Below, piece after piece: positions 57,291 to 64,000 of a stretch of DNA of 64,000 bases. The stretch is from Cryptomeria japonica (Eukaryota > Streptophyta > Pinopsida > Cupressales > Cupressaceae). The notes under the pieces are model-generated. The model saw only the letters and a list, made by a program, of their open reading frames with translations. It did not search any database and was not told where the DNA came from. Within the stretch, counting starts at the first letter, position 1. The number at the start of each line of letters is the position of its first letter. Where the stretch lies: contig NC_081406.1 of assembly GCF_030272615.1 (NCBI RefSeq), forward strand, positions 263,964,624-264,028,623, read 5' to 3'. The position numbers and the translations under genes were made by a program.

Positions 57291-58319
57291 ATGTCAGATT
57301 TTTATTTGCAAAATGTTCATACATTTGATGATTATTATGAGTATAGCCAAGATGAATTAGATGGAGCTTTAGATGAGTTTTTAAACCCTAAGGATGCTAA
57401 ACCTTCATTTTATCAAAAACTCATAAACCTTGTTACTATGCCATTTAGGTGTGATGAGAAAGATAAGTCGAATGATTCCTCTCAAGGATACATTCCTATC
57501 CACTCTTCCCTTGAATCTAGTAACATGGTTGTTTTCAATAATCCCCTCTATGAGGAGATGTCTCCTTTTGAATCAAAAGACAAACCTTTTAACCGATATG
57601 ATTATGCTTTGTTGGATGATGCCCTTGATGACTTTGTGGCTTTGTCGAAACCTATAAACAAAAACAAGACCTCTAAGTTGGTTAACATGATAAATTTGAA
57701 TGAATATAACAAACCTCTCTTTGAAGTCCAAGGTGCTTATCCTTCTCCCACCTTTCAAATTCCTAATACTCCTCTCCTTACTGTCCAAGGGAGGTATGAT
57801 CATGATTCCTTTTGTACTCCGAATAAACCAATCATTACTGTACAAGGAAGACAACCTATAAGTCCTTACAATTATGCTAAGCAAATAACTAGAGAGAGTT
57901 ATCATGCGGTTGCCCATACTTATCATACCAGAAATAATAAGCAACGCAATCCTCCTCCTGTTATTCCAGTTTCGCTTCCTAATCCTCAACCAATTCTTCC
58001 TCAAGCTCCTCGTATTTCGCAAGTTATGGGTAAGGAATATGATCTCATAGAACAACTTAAAACTACCCCTGCTAAGATATCCCTTTGGGATTTGATTCAA
58101 ACTTCTTCCGCTCATCATGGAATGTTACAAGATGCCTTGAAAGATTTGAATGTTCCTCCACCAAATGCATCTAGTAATATAGCATCTTTTGTTAACTCTG
58201 TGATGAATCCTAAACCTCAAATTGTGTTTACGCAAGATGAGTTGCCTACTAGTGAAGTCCAACAACAATATGATCCCTTGATGATTGTGGTTGTCATGAA
58301 AGACACTGCTATAAGATGA
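57291..58319 (+). CDS. M: N-terminal polyprotein ORF (342 aa)
   Basis: The frame starts at 57291 (MSDFYLQNVHTFDDYYEY) and is in phase with the pol ORF; only the TGA at 58317-58319 separates them. Residues 1-60 are acidic. About residues 142-198 contain three 19-residue repeats (KPLFEVQGAYPSPTFQIPN and two relatives with TVQGR). A Pro-rich stretch precedes the linker YDLIEQLKTTPAKISLWDL, which in Tat-type elements lies just upstream of protease. I see neither a Retrotrans_gag domain nor a zinc knuckle, so the role of a Gag is not evident. The stop is best explained by C-to-T change of an Arg codon. It would be made as one protein with pol if intact. Confidence 0.7.
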   Translation: MSDFYLQNVHTFDDYYEYSQDELDGALDEFLNPKDAKPSFYQKLINLVTMPFRCDEKDKSNDSSQGYIPIHSSLESSNMVVFNNPLYEEMSPFESKDKPFNRYDYALLDDALDDFVALSKPINKNKTSKLVNMINLNEYNKPLFEVQGAYPSPTFQIPNTPLLTVQGRYDHDSFCTPNKPIITVQGRQPISPYNYAKQITRESYHAVAHTYHTRNNKQRNPPPVIPVSLPNPQPILPQAPRISQVMGKEYDLIEQLKTTPAKISLWDLIQTSSAHHGMLQDALKDLNVPPPNASSNIASFVNSVMNPKPQIVFTQDELPTSEVQQQYDPLMIVVVMKDTAIR

Positions 58320-61300
58320 ACACTAGTAGATAATGGCTCTGGCCTTAATGTGTGTAGCATCAATCTATTGCATAAGATGAATGTGGATACATCTCTTATG
58401 GAGCCTGATTCTCGTTCTATTCGTGGCTTTGACAATGTGGCTAAGACTTCATTGGGTATCATCACCTTACCTCTCACAGTGGGACCTGTTACTTTGCCTA
58501 CTCCTATCCATGTTATGCCGGGAAATTTAACATACAACTTGTTATTAGGAAGACCTTGGATTCACAGCATGCAAGCTGTCCCCTCTACATTGCATAGACA
58601 AGTTAAATTCATCTATAACAATAAGACATATACTTTGATGGGAGATACTAATTTTCAAGCCTGTCTACAAACATCTAATTCCAAAGGAGATTCTTCTAAG
58701 CCATCCTCGTCTAGTGATGACTCTTTAAATAAGAAACCTATCGATGAGTCTTCGCTTTCCGATAATCAAAATCCTTGGGATGAATCTGGAATTCCTAAGG
58801 AAGATCCTTCTCGGCTTGAAACTACACATAAAAAGGATTTTGATCCTGAGAAGGTTCTCGTAGAAGATGATTGGGGATCTCTTGACTTTAACCCTACCTT
58901 TGTGGGTGAATATAAGATTCCTTCTAGAGAACTTAAAGTTGAAAAGAAGGAAGAAGCTGAAAATCACAAAGTTGGAAAGAAAGAAGAAACTAAAAGACAA
59001 TCAACCCTGCCTGAAGCTATGAGTAATAATTTTGTGGCCGCTTCTCAAACTTCCTCTTCTCACATCTATAACTATGAAGAGTTTGATTCTTTGTCTTATG
59101 AAAAACCACCTTCTTTTCTTGAAATGGCTGATCGCTATGGTCGTGGTTTTCGTATTTTTGCTAAGCATGGGTATCATGGAAAAGGTTGTGGTGCTAATGA
59201 ACAAGGGATTAGAGTTCCTCTAGAGACTAATTTTCAACATTATGCCTTTGGACTTGGCTATAATCCCTATAGACGTACTAAAGCCTCTAAAAGACCATGC
59301 ATTAGTGTTAATGTCGTCTCTACATCTTTATCAATACAACACCCTGAGTATATTGATGAGGATTCTTCGGGTGATTGTGCTCTAGATATCTTCCCTACCG
59401 ATGACGCTTTAGCTAAGTTCTTGGGAGCCTATGACACTCTTCCTTGTTATCATCACAATAGGGGACTCCCTTATTGTTTGAACACTAAAGCTTATTTTGG
59501 AAAAGAGATTGATAATGATAAGACTGTGAAAGAATTCCCTCAGTTAAAGGATACTCCTCAACAAAGTAATCTCCTCATAAGTGATACCCTTGATGTTAAG
59601 ATGGATCCTTGCAACAAAGAAAAAATCATTAAAATTGGAAAATGTTTGGATGAAGAGGAACAGAAACAATATGAAGAACTATTGCATGAATTCCCTGAGA
59701 TTTTTGCTTGGGCATATTCTGACATGCTTGGTATAGATCCTAAGATTGTTACTCATAATATCGTCTTAGTACCTGATGCTAAGCCCATGAAACAAAAGAT
59801 TCGAAAAATGAATCCTAAGATAGCTCTGCTTGTTAAAGCTGAGATTGAAAAGTTATTGGAGGCTAGATTTATCCGCCCTATTGACTATTCCCCATGGATT
59901 TCAAACATTGTCGCTGTGGCTAAACTAGATAACAAAATAAGAATGTGTACCGACTTTCGGGATCTAAATAAGGCTTCTTTAAAAGATGATTTCCCTCTTC
60001 CAAACATTGATATGATAGTTGATTCTATGGCAGGACATGCCCTCTTATCCTTCATGGATGGTTTTTCAGGCTACAATCAAATTTTCATTAATCCTCAAGA
60101 TCAATACAAAACCGCTTTCACCACTCCTTGGGGTACGTTTTGTTGGATAATGATGCCTTTTGGACTTAAAAACGCCGGTGCAACTTATCAACGAGCGATG
60201 ACCCTTATCTTTCATGATTATATGCATAAGATTTTAGAGGATTACGTTGATGATATTTTGGCTAAATCCTTTCTTCGCATGGATCATGTTAAAGTCCTTC
60301 GTCAAATCTTCGAAAGAATTCATAAATATCACATGCGCTTGAATCCCCAAAAATGTGTTTTTGGTGTGGATAGTGGAAAACTATTAGGGTTCATAGTTTC
60401 GCATCGTGGGATTGAGGTGGACACTAAGAAAATAGATGCTATTGTTAACATGCCACCTCCTCGAAATGTATCTCAACTTAAAAGCTTACAAGGAAAGATT
60501 CAAGCTATTCGTAGGTTTGTGTCTCAACTTGCGGATCGTACCTTTCCTTTTACTCAACTTCTTAAAAAGGATATCACTTTTCAGTGGAATGAGGATTGTC
60601 AACAAGCATTTGAAGATTTAAAAGTGTATTTGGCTAGTCCTCCTATTCTTCAACCTGCCGAACCTTCTAAACCCTTTATCCTATATACAGCTGCTTCTTC
60701 TCATGCTCTCGCAGCATTGTTAGCACAACATGATAAAGATAGTAAGGAGTGTCCGGTGTATTACATAAGTCGTACTTTACTCGATTATGAGACCCGATAT
60801 TCTACGATAGAAAGACAATGCTTGGCCGTGGTGTTTGCGACTCAGAAATTGAGACATTATCTTTTAAATTCAGAAGTCCACGTCATGGTTAAGTTTGATC
60901 CGTTGAAGCATCTTTTCTCTAAAACTGATTTATCAGGACGTCTCGCTAAGTGGATTATGATGTTAACTGAATTTGACCTTAAATTTGTTTCACAAAGAGC
61001 AATTAAAGGACAAGCGTTGACCGATCACTTAGTTGAGGCCCCTTCACCTTTTTCATTCCCTAACCCTGAATCCTTTCCTGATGACTTCATTCTTTCTATA
61101 GAGAAAGATGAAACTTGGGAGTTATACTTTGATGGCTCTAAGTGTCGTACGGGATCGGGGGCAGGTGTTGTTCTGATTTCTCCTACAAAGAAGTCTATTC
61201 CTTTATCATATCGTCTAAATTTCCTGTGTACCAATAACATTGCTGAGTATGAGGCTCTTATAGCAGGAATAAAAGCAGCCTTAGCTCTTAATATAAAACA

Positions 61301-62552
61301 CATACATATCTATGGAGATTCGCAATTGATTATAAGACAAGTAACGGGAATATATCAAGCAAAACAAGACAAATTATCACAATATAAAGACCTTGCTATA
61401 TCTTTATTACAAAATTTCGATTCTTATACCATGGAACCCGTCCCTCGAAAAGATAACCGACATGCCAATGCGATGGCATGTGTGGCTTCGTTAATATCTT
61501 TAGAGGACCCTATGGTCGATCTTAACTTCGTTATTCACAATCTTACTTCTCCAGCTATTGAAGATGATTCTAGCTTGGTAACATGTTGTGACTTTGTAGA
61601 CTCAGATGAATGGTTCTCGCATATTGTAAGATATTTGACCGATGGTACCTTCCCTGATTCTGCTAATAGGAATACTAGGGCTAGAATCCGCAAGCTGTCT
61701 GCTAGGTATATCATCCTTTCTAATGTCCTTTATCGAAGGGGTTATGATGGTCTTCTTCTTCGTTGTCTTAACAAGTCAGAAATCCCTGTTGCTCTTGAAG
61801 AGGCACATTCGGGTGCCTGTGGGGGGCATTTTGGGGGCAAATCCCTGGTTCATAGGTTGCTTCGTATGGGATACTATTGGCAAACTATACAGAAGGATTC
61901 CTTCTCATTTGTTAAGAAATGTCACCAATGTCAACAACACAATAATCTGATTCATGCTCCTGCCCAAGAACTTCGTTCTCAAGTAGCTTCTTGGCCTTTC
62001 TCCGCATGGGGTTTGGATCTTATTGGAAAAATTTCTCCTCCTTCATCTCAAGGACACACCTTCATTATAACCGCAACAGATTACTTTACGAAGTGGGTAG
62101 AGGCTATTCCCCTTCGCTCTACTACTGCTGAAGTGATTTGTCAATTTCTTCTAGAAAACATTATTTCTCAATTTGGGATACCTTCCACTATTATCTCAGA
62201 TAATGGAACATCGTTTAAGAACAAGGACGTGAAGAAATTCCTTGAGAAGTATCATATCAAACATCGATTTTCTACACCGTATTACCCTCAGTCAAATGGT
62301 CAAGCCGAATCATCCAATAAGATAATTGAGCAAATTCTTCGTAAAACCGTAAATAAGCATGGTAAGGATTGGAGTAACCAGCTAATCTACGCTCTTTGGG
62401 CCTACCGAACGAGTGTACAAATTGCTACGGGAACTACTCCTTATAATCTTGTTTATGGTGCTGATGCTATTATGCCCTTAGAGTTAGAAATTCCATCACT
62501 TAGGGTTTCTCTTAAAGGTATAGTAGATGATGACTCCTATAGAGAACAATGA
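58320..62552 (+). CDS. M: pol (protease, G-patch, RT, RNase H, aRNase H, integrase)
   Basis: This long open frame has 1400 codons from Met 58350, but protease begins at 58320, directly after the TGA. In order: retropepsin LVDNGSGLNV (Asp codon 58329-58331; Asp-Asn-Gly) to LLGRPW (about 58543-58560). Next is a G-patch-like block, ADRYGRGF then GYHGKGCGANEQGI (59127-59214). RT follows, with MCTDFRDLNKASLKDDFPLP and YVDD (about 60243-60254). The first RNase H has LYTAASSHALAALLA (from about 60690). The second has LYFDGSKCRTGSGAGVV (from about 61122), with Asp and GDSQLI. The integrase has HSGACGGH and CHQC (61806-61935), then DYFTKW, SDNGTSF and GQAESSNK for the DDE triad. All three enzymes keep their core residues. 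The frame ends at a TGA (62550) that continues in phase. Confidence 0.92.
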   Translation, partial: TLVDNGSGLNVCSINLLHKMNVDTSLMEPDSRSIRGFDNVAKTSLGIITLPLTVGPVTLPTPIHVMPGNLTYNLLLGRPWIHSMQAVPSTLHRQVKFIYNNKTYTLMGDTNFQACLQTSNSKGDSSKPSSSSDDSLNKKPIDESSLSDNQNPWDESGIPKEDPSRLETTHKKDFDPEKVLVEDDWGSLDFNPTFVGEYKIPSRELKVEKKEEAENHKVGKKEETKRQSTLPEAMSNNFVAASQTSSSHIYNYEEFDSLSYEKPPSFLEMADRYGRGFRIFAKHGYHGKGCGANEQGIRVPLETNFQHYAFGLGYNPYRRTKASKRPCISVNVVSTSLSIQHPEYIDEDSSGDCALDIFPTDDALAKFLGAYDTLPCYHHNRGLPYCLNTKAYFGKEIDNDKTVKEFPQLKDTPQQSNLLISDTLDVKMDPCNKEKIIKIGKCLDEEEQKQYEELLHEFPEIFAWAYSDMLGIDPKIVTHNIVLVPDAKPMKQKIRKMNPKIALLVKAEIEKLLEARFIRPIDYSPWISNIVAVAKLDNKIRMCTDFRDLNKASLKDDFPLPNIDMIVDSMAGHALLSFMDGFSGYNQIFINPQDQYKTAFTTPWGTFCWIMMPFGLKNAGATYQRAMTLIFHDYMHKILEDYVDDILAKSFLRMDHVKVLRQIFERIHKYHMRLNPQKCVFGVDSGKLLGFIVSHRGIEVDTKKIDAIVNMPPPRNVSQLKSLQGKIQAIRRFVSQLADRTFPFTQLLKKDITFQWNEDCQQAFEDLKVYLASPPILQPAEPSKPFILYTAASSHALAALLAQHDKDSKECPVYYISRTLLDYETRYSTIERQCLAVVFATQKLRHYLLNSEVHVMVKFDPLKHLFSKTDLSGRLAKWIMMLTEFDLKFVSQRAIKGQALTDHLVEAPSPFSFPNPESFPDDFILSIEKDETWELYFDGSKCRTGSGAGVVLISPTKKSIPLSYRLNFLCTNNIAEYEALIAGIKAALALNIKHIHIYGDSQLIIRQVTGIYQAKQDKLSQYKDLAISLLQNFDSYTMEPVPRKDNRHANAMACVASLISLEDPMVDLNFVIHNLTSPAIEDDSSLVTCCDFVDSDEWFSHIVRYLTDGTFPDSANRNTRARIRKLSARYIILSNVLYRRGYDGLLLRCLNKSEIPVALEEAHSGACGGHFGGKSLVHRLLRMGYYWQTIQKDSFSFVKKCHQCQQHNNLIHAPAQELRSQVASWPFSAWGLDLIGKISPPSSQGHTFIITATDYFTKWVEAIPLRSTTAEVICQFLLENIISQFGIPSTIISDNGTSFKNKDVKKFLEKYHIKHRFSTPYYPQSNGQAESSNKIIEQILRKTVNKHGKDWSNQLIYALWAYRTSVQIATGTTPYNLVYGADAIMPLELEIPSLRVSLKGIVDDDSYREQ

Positions 62553-62870
62553 CTTCAATAGCTTGAGATGCTTGATGAACAGCGTATAAACGCTCTTGAG
62601 CATATTCAAGCGTATCACAAAACTCTACAGTGAAGCTATAATGATAAGGTCATTCAACGTTCCTTCTCAGTAGGTGATTTAGTCCTTTATGAGAATCAGC
62701 GCAATGTGAATGCCTTGCCGGCCGAAAAGGGAAAATTTAGTCCTAATTGGCTTGGACCATATATCGTTATTGAGGATTATGGATCAGGTGCTTACAAAAT
62801 AGCGGATGTAGACGGTACGCCTCTTAAAGAACCTATTAATGCTATGCACCTGCATAGATATTATGTTTAA
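62553..62870 (+). pseudogene. M: integrase C-terminal (GPY/F) module
   Basis: In the same frame after the TGA at 62550-62552, with further stops at 62559 (TAG) and 62631 (TGA), the reading continues LEMLDEQRINALEHIQAYHK, then VGDLVLYENQRNV, FSPNWLGPYIVIED and INAMHLHRYY, ending in TAA at 62868. GPYIV is the GPY/F motif of gypsy integrases. No chromodomain follows, as expected for the Tat lineage. All three stops fit C-to-T changes. Confidence 0.85.
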
Positions 62871-63476
62871 TTCTTCATTTTTTTCATCTATCTTCTTTTT
62901 CAATTCTTCAAACATTGGATAATATGTTAGTATTTCTTAATTAAAGCAAAATAGAATTAAATGTTATGTTAATCTATATTGCTTCGTTCCTGACAAGCAT
63001 GTCTTCTTACTTTATAGGTTTGTCTTGAATTCATTTATGTAAATTGTAAAAGATTTACATTTTTCATTATGCTAGCATATTATACAATGTCTTTATGTGT
63101 TAAGTAGAATCGTATCATGTTGTGTTTAAGTTCAAAATTAAATCACATTAGTTATATGATTCTTAGACTTAATGCATATTTCTTCCTTATCATCAATGTT
63201 GTACTTGATTAAATATTTTAATTAAGTCACACATGTATCAATTTAATCATGGAGCATTGAGAAATCAATCACATAGAAATTAAATTCTAAACATACATGT
63301 ACATTTACCAAATGTATTAGATTTAATCAAAACAAAATATACATTGTTTTAGGCATTAAAGATAACACATTTGAGACAGAACGAGAAGCATGTATATATA
63401 CATATATATGTGTGGATCGTGTACAAACATAGGTCACTGTATATCCAAAATGTAATCTCTCTCTTACATCATACAA
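62871..63476. other. M: spacer between pol and antisense ORF
   Basis: An AT-rich spacer without coding signs. A TATATATACATATATATG string lies at 63392-63410; the antisense ORF ends at 63477. I see no LTR start or purine tract. Confidence 0.5.
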
Positions 63477-63998
63477 TCATCTCCTATCCCTAGGGCTAGT
63501 GGCTGGAGAGTGTCGACTGGATGCTCCCTCCTGATCTGGCTGTGGAGGTGGACCCATGGGTGTGTAGCGCGATACAGATCGTGATTGACTCCGAGAGGAA
63601 CTCCTACGATCCCTATCCATGAGGATCGCACAATAGGTGGTAGCCTCGGTCTGGGCCGCTACTAGATCTCGCCGCACCTGCTGGAGGTCCTCTGATAAGA
63701 CTCTCTCTCTCTGCCCCACCTGATGGAGATCCTCTGATAGGACTCTCTCTCTCTGTCGCGCCTGATGGAGATCCTCCGATAGGACTCCCTCTCTCTGCTA
63801 CACCTGACGGAGATCCTCTGATAGGATTCTCTCTCTCTCCCTCCATATATCTACCTGTAATCGGAATGGGAAAAACAAATCCTCATGCTGACCCACGTTC
63901 CCCTGAGGCCTGTAGGTAATCTGTGAGGAACTAGGAATCTGTGCTATCATGGAGATGTCTGTCATTGCCTGCTGAATCAAGGAACACCAGTCCTGCAC
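63477..63998 (-). CDS. M: antisense accessory ORF with 14-residue repeats
   Basis: The minus-strand frame enters at 63998 or beyond the window edge (MQDWCSLIQQAMTDI) and runs to a stop at 63477, with one TAG at 63798-63800. It contains four tandem copies of a 14-residue unit, RERVLSEDLHQVGQ type (63674-63841), which would form a long charged helix or coiled coil. A Ser/Arg-rich tail (DRDRRSSSRSQSRSVSR) and a Pro/Ser-rich end follow. An antisense gene between integrase and 3' LTR is known from the Tat-lineage element Grande (gene 23), so a real gene is likely. Homology to that protein is not claimed. The N-terminus may lie outside the window. Confidence 0.6.
63674..63841 (-). repeat. 42-bp tandem repeat, four units
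   Basis: Units begin GGAGATCCTCTGATAGGACT and continue CTCTCTCTCTG plus a variable end. The spacing of 42 bp preserves the reading frame of the antisense ORF. This argues that the repeat was shaped by coding rather than being a plain microsatellite. Confidence 0.75.
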
Positions 63999-64000
63999 AT

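Larger units (their letters stand above)
55472..64000 (+). mobile_element. Tat-lineage gypsy element M (3' end outside window)
   Basis: The 5' LTR is 55472-57120, followed by PBS-like TTTTGGTGAACCCGACATG (57124-57142). A polyprotein with protease, RT, RNase H, a second RNase H and integrase runs 57291-62870, and an antisense ORF lies at 63477-63998. No 3' LTR is seen before the window ends. The second RNase H after the first is the mark of the Tat lineage. Insertion is into the gag of P after ACACC (55467-55471). With only four nonsense codons in 1860 it is the youngest element here. Confidence 0.88.

Noticed and set aside
57573-58118. 181-codon minus-strand ORF opposite the M N-terminal ORF
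   Set aside because: It is a shadow of the plus-strand coding frame; the plus frame has motif content and phase continuity with pol.
63690-63840. CT-rich stretch as a plain microsatellite
   Set aside because: The period is 42 bp and keeps the antisense frame, so it is better read as coding tandem repeats than as a (CT)n tract.

Overview
The window looks like heterochromatic, intergenic DNA from a large-genome land plant. It is AT-rich and packed with nested LTR retrotransposons of Ty1/copia and Ty3/gypsy type. I found no host gene, tRNA, rRNA or CRISPR array. A gymnosperm or another seed plant with a very large genome is plausible from the long LTRs (0.65 to 2.5 kb) and deep nesting, but that is inference; no host gene is available to confirm it.

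Layout. (1) 1-2085: no recognisable gene. (2) 2086-16833: copia element 'B' on the minus strand, with LTRs at 2086-3682 and 15113-16833. Its integrase region is split by a plus-strand solo LTR 'D' (6296-13598), which is itself split by a minus-strand non-autonomous element 'C' (6857-12583). (3) 17389 to about 21190: plus-strand gypsy element 'H' with gag and protease but no reverse transcriptase, flanked on both sides by a direct repeat of about 260 bp. (4) 24158-37503: minus-strand gag-only copia element 'A' with 2.5-kb LTRs and a perfect TTTGT target duplication. Its left LTR carries a second complete non-autonomous element 'I' (26073-30940, target duplication CATTA). (5) About 37509-43000: decayed minus-strand copia 'J', with solo LTR 'K' in its gag and solo LTR 'E' at its 5' end. 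(6) 43958 to beyond the right edge: plus-strand gypsy 'P'. Its 5' LTR is split by copia 'G' (44547 to about 51155, the most complete copia pol here), and its gag is split by LTR fragments 'F' and 'L' and by the youngest element, 'M'. (7) 55472 to beyond the edge: 'M', a Tat-lineage gypsy element with an almost uninterrupted polyprotein (57291-62870) and an antisense ORF downstream of pol.

How the parts work together. Elements A, C, H and I keep ends and packaging-type signals but lack reverse transcriptase and integrase, so they would need enzymes from relatives such as G, B or a chromovirus. A and G share a near-identical gag start, which makes a parasite/helper pair plausible. The copia-type LTRs on both strands share three cis signals despite divergent bodies: a near-palindrome at the start of U3, an inverted-repeat module near U5, and a C/G tract close to the LTR end. 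In A, B and C the polypurine tract sits inside an inverted repeat, and similar tracts recur a short way inside.

Most worth following up: the antisense repeat ORF and G-patch of M, M's lack of a recognisable gag, the passenger ORF replacing pol in C, the giant flanking duplication of H, and the shared hairpin/PPT module.
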